From assembly GCA_019794795.1 (NCBI GenBank), contig JAIMFC010000013.1, forward strand, positions 1 to 42,584: DNA of 42,584 bases, written 5' to 3'. The position numbers were made by a program, and so were the translations under genes. This stretch comes from Streptococcus gallolyticus (GTDB lineage: Bacteria > Bacillota > Bacilli > Lactobacillales > Streptococcaceae). Positions 7,457-16,983 of the stretch are shown piece by piece (position 1 is the stretch's first letter; the number at the start of each line of letters is the position of its first letter). The notes beneath the pieces are model-generated. The model was not told where the DNA came from, did not search any database, and saw nothing but the letters and a program-made list of their open reading frames with translations.

Positions 7457-8374
7457 ATGAAATGTAAAGCAGTTATACTGGCAAGTACATGTTTAATATT
7501 GTTAGCAGGATGTAGTCGTCTGACACACATGCCTGTAGAATCGTCTAACTCATCCATGCTAGCTTCTAGTCAAGAAGGGCGTAAGGTAGCGACGAAGTTG
7601 ATTACCTATTCGAATTTGTTTGATCAGCCGACACAGGAAGCAGTGAAAAGTAAGATGGTGGCGTCTTTACCAGAAGCCGCTGTTCTCGCTTTTTTTGAGC
7701 AGGTACAGTTCTACAATCAGCATGTGCCAACAGACAGTTTTGTACAGGCAGATTTTGCTACATCGAGGTCCCTCATTCCCGACTACGATGTGGCAGCCAT
7801 CAGTGAAAAATGGACCAGTCAATTTCCTACTTTTCCCGGCTACAATTGCCGATTGACAAGTTTTGGTTTATTGAAAGAGCTTGTTTCGGTGGCGTCAACA
7901 GATGATTACGATGACCATCTGCTTTTCATTGATAATGAAGCTATTACACAAGCCCCAGATCCGTATCAATTAACAGCAGAAGAAGAGAAGGCGTTTCGAA
8001 CGATTTTTGGTGCTGTAGCGACGGAAAATGTGACAGATCATCAGGTCCATATTGAGAAAGTTCAGGACTACTGGAATAAGAAAGGTGTGAAGTTTCATAC
8101 TGGAAAAGCCAAGATGGTTTCGGTCTGGATGCATGATCAACTCGATGAGAAACAGACCAAGCTCTTTATCGGACACGTAGGAGTACTGATTCCGACAGGC
8201 AAGAAGTATCTGTTTGTGGAAAAAATTTCATTTGAAGAGCCTTATCAAGTATTGCTATTTAAGTCCAAGCAGGCTATCGGTGATTATTTATTGGATAAGT
8301 ATGATGTCGATACAACGGGAGCTACCAAACCATTCCTAATGGAGAATGACCAAGCCTTTTCTCCCCAAGATTGA
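7457..8374 (+). CDS. DUF4300 family lipoprotein
   Basis: This 305-residue protein starts with a lipoprotein signal (MKCKAVILASTCLILLAGC), with lipobox LAGC and Cys19 as the lipidated residue. A Ser-rich linker follows. The rest matches the streptococcal DUF4300 family: GYNCRLTSFGLLKE, a central EEEKAFRTIFG, KVQDYWNKKGVKF, LFIGHVGVLIP, and the end AKYDVD-like region before KPFLMENDQ. It is anchored outside the membrane; no function is known for the family. GGAGAG precedes the ATG. A 43-bp gap separates it from the Nudix gene, and no terminator is visible between them. Confidence 0.8.
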   Translation: MKCKAVILASTCLILLAGCSRLTHMPVESSNSSMLASSQEGRKVATKLITYSNLFDQPTQEAVKSKMVASLPEAAVLAFFEQVQFYNQHVPTDSFVQADFATSRSLIPDYDVAAISEKWTSQFPTFPGYNCRLTSFGLLKELVSVASTDDYDDHLLFIDNEAITQAPDPYQLTAEEEKAFRTIFGAVATENVTDHQVHIEKVQDYWNKKGVKFHTGKAKMVSVWMHDQLDEKQTKLFIGHVGVLIPTGKKYLFVEKISFEEPYQVLLFKSKQAIGDYLLDKYDVDTTGATKPFLMENDQAFSPQD

Positions 8375-8381
8375 TTTATCA

Positions 8382-8410
8382 TTCACAAAAAAGGATAAAA
8401 ATGGTATACT
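8382..8410 (+). promoter_or_regulatory. Promoter of the glmU operon
   Basis: TTCACA (8382-8387) and TATACT (8405-8410) are 17 bp apart, and TGG before the -10 makes it extended. Transcription would start near 8417, leaving a leader of about 117 nt before glmU. I see no terminator or riboswitch fold in that leader. Confidence 0.75.
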
Positions 8411-8422
8411 GTAATGAGGTAA

Positions 8423-9913
<1,491 letters not shown>

Positions 9914-9921
9914 GAGTTTTT

Positions 9922-10470
9922 ATGGAATTTGAAGAAAAAACGATTGCTCGGAAAGAAATTTTCAAGGGGCATATCTTTGACGTAGTCGTAGACGATGTGG
10001 AGCTGCCAAATGGATTGGGTCAAGCCAAGCGAGAATTGATTTTCCACAAGGGAGCGGTCTGCGTATTGGCGGTTACTCCAGAAGACAAGATTGTGCTAGT
10101 ACGTCAATTCCGAAAGGCTATTGAACGGGTCATCTATGAGATTCCTGCTGGAAAGCTAGAAGATGGCGAAGCAGATAGCCAAGAAGCTGCTGCCTTACGT
10201 GAACTGGAAGAAGAAACAGGTTACACAACAGATAAGTTGGTTCTTCTATCTGACTTTTACTCTGCCATTGGCTTTTGTAATGAACGTTTGCGTTTGTACT
10301 TAGCAGAGAACTTGACGAAGGTAGAAAATCCTCGCCCGCAGGACGAAGATGAAGTCATTGAACTTTATGAAGTGACATTAGAAGAAGCGCAAGCCTTAGT
10401 AGCAAGTGGTGAGATATGTGACGCCAAGACCATTATGGCACTTCAATACTACCAACTACTGAGAAAGTAG
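9922..10470 (+). CDS. nudF: ADP-ribose pyrophosphatase, Nudix family
   Basis: This 182-residue enzyme hydrolyses ADP-ribose to AMP and ribose 5-phosphate. The Nudix box is in [19 protein letters not shown] followed by EEETGY (about residues 76-100). The downstream [19 protein letters not shown] matches the ADP-ribose pyrophosphatase subgroup. It sits 8 bp after glmU, as in other streptococci. No missing residues. Confidence 0.9.
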   Translation: MEFEEKTIARKEIFKGHIFDVVVDDVELPNGLGQAKRELIFHKGAVCVLAVTPEDKIVLVRQFRKAIERVIYEIPAGKLEDGEADSQEAAALRELEEETGYTTDKLVLLSDFYSAIGFCNERLRLYLAENLTKVENPRPQDEDEVIELYEVTLEEAQALVASGEICDAKTIMALQYYQLLRK

Positions 10471-10476
10471 GTATCT

Positions 10477-10767
10477 ATGAGAAAGCCCTTGTTGTCAGAT
10501 GAAGTGCTGGAACGCGAAGCTCGTAAAAAGCGATTTGGCTATTTTGAAGAGGATTATGATGACGAAGAATTAGAAGACTGGGAAGACGAAGACTACCAAG
10601 GTTATCAAGAAGGGCAGACAATACGGATTCCAGTAGAAGCGTCCATTGTTAAGAGTCGCCGTATTGAGACCATAAAAAAAGAACGGTTCAAGTCCAAGGT
10701 CAATAAAACTCTTTTTTGGATAGTCTTCTTGCTGATTTTGTTTGTTCTAGCTGTTATTTATTTTTAG
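10477..10767 (+). CDS. macP: MacP, membrane-anchored cofactor of PBP2a
   Basis: A 96-residue protein with an acidic, disordered-looking N-terminal half ([15 protein letters not shown]), a basic segment ([16 protein letters not shown]) and one C-terminal helix ([17 protein letters not shown]). In S. pneumoniae the gene between nudF and mtnN encodes MacP, which activates class A PBP2a and is phosphorylated by StkP on a Thr in the cytoplasmic part. Start ([12 protein letters not shown]), topology and position agree. Thr48, in the EGQTIRIP segment, is a candidate phosphosite, but the acidic spacer makes alignment by eye unsure. It fits an operon that supplies and uses cell-wall precursors. Confidence 0.8.
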   Translation: MRKPLLSDEVLEREARKKRFGYFEEDYDDEELEDWEDEDYQGYQEGQTIRIPVEASIVKSRRIETIKKERFKSKVNKTLFWIVFLLILFVLAVIYF

Positions 10768-10776
10768 AGGAGTCAT

Positions 10777-11463
10777 ATGAAATTTGGAATTATTGCTGCC
10801 ATGCCTCAGGAACTAAAGATTTTGGTAGAGGCTTTGGTGGAAAAAGAGGAAGTTTCTGTTTTAGGAAATACCTATTATACTGGTCGCCTCGGAAAGTCAG
10901 AAGTTGTCTTGGTGCAGTCTGGTATTGGGAAAGTCATGTCCGCTATGTCTGTGGCTATTTTGGCTGACCATTTCCAAGTCGATGCGGTCATCAATACAGG
11001 TTCGGCTGGCGCTGTTGCAGAAGGTTTACAGATTGGGGACGTAGTTGTTGCTGACAAATTATCCTACCATGATGTGGATGTCACTGCCTTTGGCTATGCC
11101 TATGGACAAATGGCTGGGCAGGAACTCTATTTCCCAGCAGATCAAACTTTGTTGGAAAAAATGCGTTCAGTCTTAGCTGAACAAGACTTGACCAGTCAAG
11201 TGGGACTCATTGCTACAGGAGATAGTTTCATTGCGGGTCAGGACAAGATTGCAGCTATCAAGGCAAACTTCCCACAAGTCCTAGCAGTGGAAATGGAAGG
11301 AGCAGCCATTGCGCAAGCTGCGGTCAATGCAGGCAAACCTTTCCTTGTTATCCGTGCCATGAGTGACACAGCTCAAGGTGATGCCAATATTACCTTTGAT
11401 GAATTTATCATCCAAGCTGGCGAACGATCAGCCAAGACCTTACTGGCATTTTTAGAAAAATAG
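10777..11463 (+). CDS. mtnN: 5'-methylthioadenosine/S-adenosylhomocysteine nucleosidase
   Basis: MtnN (Pfs) cleaves adenine from methylthioadenosine and S-adenosylhomocysteine, feeding methionine salvage and the LuxS route to AI-2. Length is 228, typical. Seen motifs: IIAAMPQE with the catalytic Glu, NTGSAGA, VEMEGAAIAQ for ribose binding and SDTAQGDA with the catalytic Asp. Start ATG has AGGAG before it. It is last in the glmU operon, before a strong terminator. Confidence 0.95.
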   Translation: MKFGIIAAMPQELKILVEALVEKEEVSVLGNTYYTGRLGKSEVVLVQSGIGKVMSAMSVAILADHFQVDAVINTGSAGAVAEGLQIGDVVVADKLSYHDVDVTAFGYAYGQMAGQELYFPADQTLLEKMRSVLAEQDLTSQVGLIATGDSFIAGQDKIAAIKANFPQVLAVEMEGAAIAQAAVNAGKPFLVIRAMSDTAQGDANITFDEFIIQAGERSAKTLLAFLEK

Positions 11464-11468
11464 TAACA

Positions 11469-11500
11469 AAAAATCAGTTGAGATCTCAACTGATTTTTTT
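11469..11500. terminator. Bidirectional terminator between mtnN and the cyclophilin gene
   Basis: A near-perfect palindrome: ATCAGTTGA and TCAACTGAT around GATC, flanked by A and T runs. It can end both the mtnN transcript and the converging lipoprotein isomerase transcript. Confidence 0.92.
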
Positions 11501-11512
11501 GAATATGTAGCA

Positions 11513-12319
11513 TTATTTTTTACTGAAATCGTAATCCTTCACAATTTCGATGCTTTCAATTTTAATGTCTGTTTTGGGTTTGTCCATGTCATCTGTTTCA
11601 ACAGCTACAATCTGGTCCACAATGTCCATACCGCTTGTGACTTGTCCGAAAACAGTATAGCCACCATCTAGGCTAGGATTTCCACCATTTTTGTAGGCCT
11701 CAATGATTTTGGCTGGGTATTTGCTAGTAGGTAATTGACTCGAAGCATCGGCTGTATTTTGGTTGATGTAGAATTGGCTTCCATTTGTATCAGCGCCAGC
11801 ATTTGCCATGGCAAGAGAGCCACGGATATTGTAGAGGAAGGCAGAAATTTCATTTTTGAAGCCATTGCCAGCGTCAATTGTGTCGTCTTTGCCCTTCCAA
11901 ATAGACTCACCGCCAGTACCATTTCCCTTAGGATCACCAGTTTGAATCATGAAATTCTTGATGACACGGTGGAAGATGACGTCCTTATAATAGCCTTCTT
12001 TGGCATGAGTTAAGAAGTTTTCCACAGCAAGTGGGGCTTGTTCTGGGAAGAGTTTGATATGAATGTCTCCAGCAGTTGTTTTGAGAATGACGGCAGCTTC
12101 ATTTTCCGCAATTTCAGAGGAAAGTTGTGGAAAAGTAGCGTTTGGATTGTTGATGGCGTAAGCCAAATCTTTTTGGTATTGTTGGCTAGCTCCTGTGCCT
12201 GTGGTGCTAGCTTGACTGCTGTTAGCAGGTGATGATGATGTCGTTTTGTCAGCCTCATTGGCGCAAGCCGTCAAAAGAAGGCTGGCAGCGAGGGCTGTCC
12301 ATACAAGTGTTTTTTTCAT
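11513..12319 (-). CDS. slrA: Cyclophilin-type peptidyl-prolyl isomerase lipoprotein (SlrA-like)
   Basis: This 268-residue protein is an extracellular rotamase. A lipoprotein signal MKKTLVWTALAASLLLTAC has lipobox LTAC. A Ser/Thr-rich linker follows, then the cyclophilin domain from about residue 75: FHRVIKNFMIQTGDP holds the catalytic Arg-Phe-Gln pattern, with NGSQFYI and YTVFGQVTSGMDIVDQI near the end. Streptococcal SlrA has the same architecture and aids folding of secreted proteins and colonisation. The start at 12319 is preceded by AAAGGA. It is monocistronic and converges on mtnN. Confidence 0.88.
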   Translation of the reverse strand: MKKTLVWTALAASLLLTACANEADKTTSSSPANSSQASTTGTGASQQYQKDLAYAINNPNATFPQLSSEIAENEAAVILKTTAGDIHIKLFPEQAPLAVENFLTHAKEGYYKDVIFHRVIKNFMIQTGDPKGNGTGGESIWKGKDDTIDAGNGFKNEISAFLYNIRGSLAMANAGADTNGSQFYINQNTADASSQLPTSKYPAKIIEAYKNGGNPSLDGGYTVFGQVTSGMDIVDQIVAVETDDMDKPKTDIKIESIEIVKDYDFSKK

Positions 12320-12448
12320 GGTAATCCTTTCTGGAATTCAGTTTATAAGTCACATTATACCATAAATAGCTCTCAAATTTTCTTCTCAACTGGCATGAAG
12401 GCTGCCAACATTCAGTATTGTGAAATTTGAACATTTTCGTGTTTTTGC

Positions 12449-12700
12449 TTGCCTCAAACCATTGATCGTACATGGAAGCTGGGGATAGGGGCACCCATTG
12501 GTCCCTTGGAAATTCTAGAAATTCTAGAAATTCTAGATATTGTAGGTATTCAGACAGCCTATAATATCATGAGGAACTATGCAGAAACCTCTTCTGATCC
12601 TGAGAACATCCATACTAGATTAGCTCAGATGCTCAAAGAGGATTATTTGGATAAAAGATACACTGGTAAGGCTGCTGGTCGTGGATTTTATCGTTACTAG
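12449..12700 (+). pseudogene. 3-hydroxyacyl-CoA dehydrogenase, C-terminal remnant
   Basis: The 83 codons match only the C-terminal helical domain of 3-hydroxyacyl/3-hydroxybutyryl-CoA dehydrogenases: TIDRTWKLGIGAPIGP, then LDIVGIQTAYNI, and the end AGRGFYRY. The NAD-binding Rossmann domain and catalytic His are gone; upstream DNA to 12320 shows no trace of them. A 9-bp unit (GAAATTCTA) stands three times in tandem at about 12504-12530, so EIL is repeated where the family has it once. No convincing start or ribosome binding site exists. It is followed by a good terminator. Confidence 0.75.
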
Positions 12701-12714
12701 TAAATGATGATGTA

Positions 12715-12744
12715 GGTTGGGTATTTTGCCCAGCCTTTCTTTTT
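12715..12744 (+). terminator. Rho-independent terminator
   Basis: A 7-bp stem (GGTTGGG with CCCAGCC, one G-U pair) is followed by a T-rich run. Its right arm contains the -35 element of the next promoter. Confidence 0.75.
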
Positions 12745-12754
12745 ATGCTATACT
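12726..12754 (+). promoter_or_regulatory. Promoter of the 168-aa protein gene
   Basis: TTGCCC (12726-12731), a 17-bp spacer and extended -10 TGC-TATACT (12749-12754). GGAG at 12771-12774 precedes the ATG at 12782. Terminator and promoter are nested within 40 bp. Confidence 0.65.
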
Positions 12755-12781
12755 AAACAGAGTAAATTTTGGAGTGTGACT

Positions 12782-13288
12782 ATGTACGGAGATTATCCAG
12801 TAAAACCTTATATTTCACCAGAGCGTGACCTTGCGACAGAAGAATTTAAGCCTGTTCCAAAGAAGAATATGGAACTTTTGGAAGATGGCCTCTTGGCAGG
12901 GGATATTATTTTGCTCTGGCGTATCGCTTTTGATACCTTTACTAACGAGACTTGGTTCCCTAAGTATTTTGAGTATATGTATGGGATCAATGCCCCTCAG
13001 CATTTACAAGAACTTCTTGACAAGGGCTATGCTCAATTAGAGACAGCTTTTGCTTCATTGGACCATCTCAACGCCACTAAGAAAAAGAAGATTTTGAAGG
13101 ACAAGGGTGTAGCGGGTTTATCTAAAATGAAGGCGGCCGATTTGGACCAAGCCTTAAAGGACAATCTGACAGAAGAAGAGTTAGGCCAGTACTTTACCGT
13201 TCGTGGCATCTTTCTGACAGATAAAGGTCAGGCAGCGATTGATGCCAATCCACAGGTTATTGACCGCCATCCGAAGAAGAAATATTAG
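12782..13288 (+). CDS. Conserved hypothetical protein with a SAP-like C-terminal motif
   Basis: This 168-residue soluble protein has an N-terminal part with FDTFTNETWFPKYFEYMYGI and a C-terminal part with KDKGVAGLSKMKAADLDQAL. The latter resembles a SAP-type helix-extended-helix module (LKVSELKEELK style), often nucleic-acid binding. The ATG at 12782 is chosen because the GTG at 12776 lies only 1 nt after the GGAG ribosome binding site. It has its own promoter and terminator, so it is a single-gene unit. I do not recognise a function; the SAP suggestion is tentative. Confidence 0.7.
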   Translation: MYGDYPVKPYISPERDLATEEFKPVPKKNMELLEDGLLAGDIILLWRIAFDTFTNETWFPKYFEYMYGINAPQHLQELLDKGYAQLETAFASLDHLNATKKKKILKDKGVAGLSKMKAADLDQALKDNLTEEELGQYFTVRGIFLTDKGQAAIDANPQVIDRHPKKKY

Positions 13289-13295
13289 GTCATAT

Positions 13296-13338
13296 AAAGG
13301 AGAGGTCTGGACAGGATGTCCAGACCTTTCCTTTATTT
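13296..13338. terminator. Bidirectional terminator between convergent genes
   Basis: A long stem, AGGTCTGGAC with GTCCAGACCT, extended by AAAGG with CCTTT across a 2-nt internal loop, and A/T-rich on both sides. It overlaps the last codons of the minus-strand dipeptidase gene. Confidence 0.88.
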
Positions 13339-14814
13339 CTTGTCTGACTTGCTTTGTTTAGCAATGTCTTTTTCGATAGTTTTTAATTGTTTGAAGGCTT
13401 CTTTGGCACGTTGTTTCGATGTTTCCGTACTTTCTTTGGCTGCTGTTTCAGGATCTGATTGGCTGAGTTTTACGAGTTTCTCTTCATCAGTTGCGATTTC
13501 TTTCATCCACTGACTTTCAAGTTCTTGGATTTGGTCGAGAACCTTTTGGGAATACTTATCAGGATTTTTAGCAATCATTTGGTTGATATGAGAAACTGTC
13601 CAATACCAGGATTTCTTATTGTACTTGGTGTTGGTCTTTTTATAGGCTTTGTAAGTGTCTGTGATATTTCCATAGTAAGGCAAGTAAGGGGCAAAGCGTG
13701 GGCTACCGACAGACAGCCACATAACACCTCCACCGAGTTGGGCAGGGACATTTTCTTTCAGTTGGAAGATGTGGGCTTCCATGACATTTGGGTTGGAAAT
13801 AGGGTAGGCATAGCCGTCTACAGCATTTTTAGAATCTGGTTTGCCTTTTCCGTCTAACTCCATTTGATCCAGTGGTTTTAATTCTAATCCTTCAAAACGG
13901 TTGCGCTGCAGCTTCATAGCATCTTGGAGATCGAATTTTTTATCGGTAGATTGCAGGAGTTCATAGTAGTCATCCTTGTAAGTTACCTTGCTGTCTGGGT
14001 CCAAGCTCTTGATACCAGAATAAGAGCGTGAGCGGTTACCATCAGACAGTTTTGGATTGTAAGACTGAGCAATGTGGAATTGACCGTCGACTTCCTTATA
14101 GGAATCTGCTTTTTTAGCGAGGTCCTCGACACCACTTGAAGCAATAACATGTTCTTTATCAGCAAAATCAACATGTCCTAAGAAGAAGGTATTTGGAAAA
14201 ACAGCAAATTTGTCATCTGGGAATTTGATAGCGACGTATTGGTGCCCAGAGAGAATTTCCATGTACCAGATGCCTTCTTTATCTGCCAAAACGACGATGT
14301 TTCCTTCTGCAGATCCCTTTTCAGTGACCACCTTAGCAATCAACTCGATGCCTTCTTTAGCAGTCTTGACACTTGGCAAGATCAAACTGGTCATATTGGA
14401 CTCAGCTAGTCCATCTTCGATATAGGGATCAAGTTTTAGAATCTTGTCATTAGCAGTGGCGGAAACAGTCGCAGACATAGAGACCCCAAATTCATTAAAG
14501 CCTGCTTCGTCGTAAACGCCATCCTTTGGAGTGACGTCTGGGACTGCGGTGTATTTATAAGATTGGTTAGGAAGTGAATAGGTAAAACCATTGCTTTCAT
14601 CTACTAATTTTGCACCAGTTTTATTGGTTTTTGCAGGATAAACAACAAAGGTTTTATTGTGATTGGGCTCTAAATCTTCTGTGCGTCCATAGAGAGCTGT
14701 TCCGTCTTTCGTTAAGTCTTTCCCGATGATAAATCCTGTACAGGCGTAAGCTGTAGCAGATTGAGATAGGAAGAGCATGGTCAAGAGACCAAGAGCCAGT
14801 TTTTTCTTTTGCAT
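13333..14814 (-). CDS. Secreted C69-family dipeptidase
   Basis: This 493-residue Ntn-hydrolase is exported: the signal peptide MQKKKLALGLLTMLFLSQSA ends in TAYA and is followed by Cys25, the expected N-terminal nucleophile of mature C69 (PepD-like) enzymes. CTGFIIGKDLTKDGTALYGR is the conserved start of the family. The C-terminus is long and charged (KESTETSKQRAKEAFKQLK), probably helical. Removal of the leader would expose the catalytic Cys. GGAGG lies before the ATG at 14814. The likely role is hydrolysis of dipeptides at the cell surface. It is a single gene with a shared terminator. Confidence 0.88.
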   Translation of the reverse strand: MQKKKLALGLLTMLFLSQSATAYACTGFIIGKDLTKDGTALYGRTEDLEPNHNKTFVVYPAKTNKTGAKLVDESNGFTYSLPNQSYKYTAVPDVTPKDGVYDEAGFNEFGVSMSATVSATANDKILKLDPYIEDGLAESNMTSLILPSVKTAKEGIELIAKVVTEKGSAEGNIVVLADKEGIWYMEILSGHQYVAIKFPDDKFAVFPNTFFLGHVDFADKEHVIASSGVEDLAKKADSYKEVDGQFHIAQSYNPKLSDGNRSRSYSGIKSLDPDSKVTYKDDYYELLQSTDKKFDLQDAMKLQRNRFEGLELKPLDQMELDGKGKPDSKNAVDGYAYPISNPNVMEAHIFQLKENVPAQLGGGVMWLSVGSPRFAPYLPYYGNITDTYKAYKKTNTKYNKKSWYWTVSHINQMIAKNPDKYSQKVLDQIQELESQWMKEIATDEEKLVKLSQSDPETAAKESTETSKQRAKEAFKQLKTIEKDIAKQSKSDKK

Positions 14815-14954
14815 GAGAAAACCTCCATTTTATAAAAGTAAACAAAAGGTAGGAAAACGTCGAGACAAAATTTCCAAGAATAGTATAACTTTTTTACCTT
14901 TCGAATGATGCCAAATTTTTGGCAAATGATTTGCGAGTTTTTCAAAAAAATCAA

Positions 14955-14990
14955 TGAGGTCATATTGAGGTCATAAAATTTTGTTAGACT
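14955..14990 (+). promoter_or_regulatory. Direct-repeat operator and promoter of the HrtBA-like exporter
   Basis: TGAGGTCAT occurs twice (14955-14963 and 14966-14974) with an 11-bp period, one helical turn. A -10-like TAGACT (14985-14990) follows, and the second repeat covers the poor -35 position. This is the geometry of OmpR-family activators. The HssR site of S. aureus hrtAB is likewise two 9-bp repeats separated by 2 bp. The regulator encoded at 17258 is the natural candidate. Confidence 0.65.
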
Positions 14991-15021
14991 GATAAAAAAA
15001 ATAAAGAAAGTGGGAACTTGT

Positions 15022-16113
15022 ATGCCATACTCTTGGAAAGAATTGCTTTTTTACAAGAAAAAATATCTCTTAATTGAACTACTCATCATTCTGATGATGT
15101 TTATGGTCGTCTTTTTGTCTGGTTTGGCAAATGGACTTGGGCGAGCCGTTAGTGCTGCTATTGAGAATAGTCCAGCTAGTTACTATATTCTGTCGGACAA
15201 GGCGGAAAAGGTCATTACTTTTTCAAATATGACAGAAGAAGACCTTGCAGCTGTTGACGACTTGCAGTTAAAGGATAAAACGGGTCTATCTATTCAAAGG
15301 ACAGGTTTGGTGCCACAAAATGGGGATGAAGACACCCTTGATATCATGTATTTTGTGATTGATCCGGCTAGTTTTATCGCCCCAAAAGCAGTTGAGGGGA
15401 AATCACTGACAACTGAAAAAAATACGATTCTTCTCAATGATAGCCTGAAGGCGAAAGGGGTCAAATTAGGCGATGTATTGGAAGACGAAGCGACGGGGAC
15501 TCAATTGACGGTGAGTGGATTTACTCATAATGAAATGTACGCTCATGGCCCAGTTGCTTACATTTCTGAACAGACCTATAAAGATTTACAAAAGGAAAGA
15601 AATCCTAACTTTAGCTATCATCCACAGGCTTTTGCCGTCAAAGACAAGGCGGTTGCAGATCAAAAATTAGCAGACTTGGAAATTATTGAGAAGAACACAC
15701 TGATTTCAAAAATCCCTGGCTACAGTGCTGAGCAGTCAACTCTCAATATGATTTTATGGGTCTTGGTATTAGCTTCAGCAGCGATTTTGGGAGTGTTTTT
15801 CTATATCATTACCCTACAAAAACGGCATGAATTTAGTGTCATGAAGGCTATTGGTATGAGCATGTTTGAAATTGGTCGTTTCCAGTTAGCACAGATTCTC
15901 TTTTTGGCGCTTCTAGGGATTCTTGTGGGGGATGGTTTGGCCTACGCCTTATCCCTCGCCTTGCCAGTTTCTATGCCATTTGTTTTAAATTTTGTGCATA
16001 TCGCTTGGGTATCGCTTGCTTTTCTCGTCATTGCCTTATTAAGTAGTGGTTTGTCCATTCTAAAAGTAGCAAAAATTGATCCGGTTGAAGTGATAAATGG
16101 AGGTGAAGAATAA
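15022..16113 (+). CDS. FtsX-type ABC transporter permease, HrtB-like
   Basis: This 363-residue permease has the MacB/FtsX layout: one N-terminal helix (about 15-40), a large extracellular domain (about 41-240) and three C-terminal helices. The last part has LQKRHEFSVMKAIGMSMFEI, typical of FtsX domains, and ends KIDPVEVINGGEE. HrtB, the heme-efflux permease, shares size and topology. The ATG at 15022 gives the start MPYSWKELLFYKKKYLLIE; a GTG at 15010 is also in frame. Its stop overlaps the ATPase start (TAATG). Preceded by a direct-repeat operator and followed by a two-component pair, it looks like a stress-induced exporter. Heme as substrate is inference. Confidence 0.75.
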   Translation: MPYSWKELLFYKKKYLLIELLIILMMFMVVFLSGLANGLGRAVSAAIENSPASYYILSDKAEKVITFSNMTEEDLAAVDDLQLKDKTGLSIQRTGLVPQNGDEDTLDIMYFVIDPASFIAPKAVEGKSLTTEKNTILLNDSLKAKGVKLGDVLEDEATGTQLTVSGFTHNEMYAHGPVAYISEQTYKDLQKERNPNFSYHPQAFAVKDKAVADQKLADLEIIEKNTLISKIPGYSAEQSTLNMILWVLVLASAAILGVFFYIITLQKRHEFSVMKAIGMSMFEIGRFQLAQILFLALLGILVGDGLAYALSLALPVSMPFVLNFVHIAWVSLAFLVIALLSSGLSILKVAKIDPVEVINGGEE

Positions 16114-16796
16114 TGGAAAATGTCATGGAATTAAAAGCTATTTCTAAGTCTTATAAGGATGGTGAGGAACAGGCTGTCATTTTGAAGGAATTGGATTTGG
16201 CGGTTCAAGCGGGAGAATTCGTTGCTATTCTTGGGCCATCTGGTTCAGGGAAAAGTACGCTCTTGTCAATTGCAGGCTTGCTGCTTGGTGCAGATAGTGG
16301 ACACTTATTATTAGACAAGCAGGATGTAACCCAGTTATCACAAAAAGAGTACACCAAACTTCGTCGCCACAAATTGGGCTTCATTTTCCAAAGTCATCAA
16401 CTTCTCCCTTATTTAACGGTACAGGACCAGTTAGAACAGGTAGCGCATTTTGCGGAAAATGTCGATAAAAAACAAAGCCAATCAGAAATTGCTCAGCTCT
16501 TAGAAGAATTAGGGATGGCTGACTCAGCCCATAAATTTCCACGACAGTTATCCGGAGGACAAAAGCAACGCGTGGCGATTGCACGTGCCTTTATTCATCA
16601 CCCAAAACTCATTTTAGCAGATGAACCGACAGCTAGCTTGGATGAAGTGAGAGGGCGTCAAGTAACGGAGTTAATTCGTAAGGAAGTGAAGGAAAGAAAT
16701 ACGGCTGCTATCATGGTAACCCATGATGAGCGTGTCCTAGATTTAGTCGATACTGTTTATCGTCTCAAACAAGGGAAGCTAGTCAAAGAATCTTAA
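16113..16796 (+). CDS. ABC transporter ATPase, HrtA/LolD-like
   Basis: This 227-residue ATPase of the MacB/LolD family pairs with the permease just upstream. Walker A is GPSGSGKST (about residues 42-50), the Q-loop FIFQSHQLLPYLT, the signature LSGGQKQRVAIARA, Walker B LILADEP and the H-loop VTHDER. All are complete. It starts at the base where the permease stops. No clear terminator follows; a 460-bp structured intergenic region begins instead. Confidence 0.88.
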   Translation: MENVMELKAISKSYKDGEEQAVILKELDLAVQAGEFVAILGPSGSGKSTLLSIAGLLLGADSGHLLLDKQDVTQLSQKEYTKLRRHKLGFIFQSHQLLPYLTVQDQLEQVAHFAENVDKKQSQSEIAQLLEELGMADSAHKFPRQLSGGQKQRVAIARAFIHHPKLILADEPTASLDEVRGRQVTELIRKEVKERNTAAIMVTHDERVLDLVDTVYRLKQGKLVKES

Positions 16797-16983
16797 GAAT
16801 CTGTATTCACAGTTCAATACATTTATTTAGGGTTAATTCTCCGTTCCTCATCGTTAGCTTTTTTCAAAATGTAGTTAGTATTCTTTCAAAAAACTGCCGT
16901 GATGATCGGAAAATGATCACCTAATTCAAGGAGCTAGGCTCAAGTCCAACTCCTAATTTTATTTGAGCTAGAATTGCAAGACG

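Noticed and set aside
12320..12448. N-terminal Rossmann domain of the hydroxyacyl-CoA dehydrogenase
   Set aside because: No trace of the NAD-binding motif in any frame, so it is treated as deleted.
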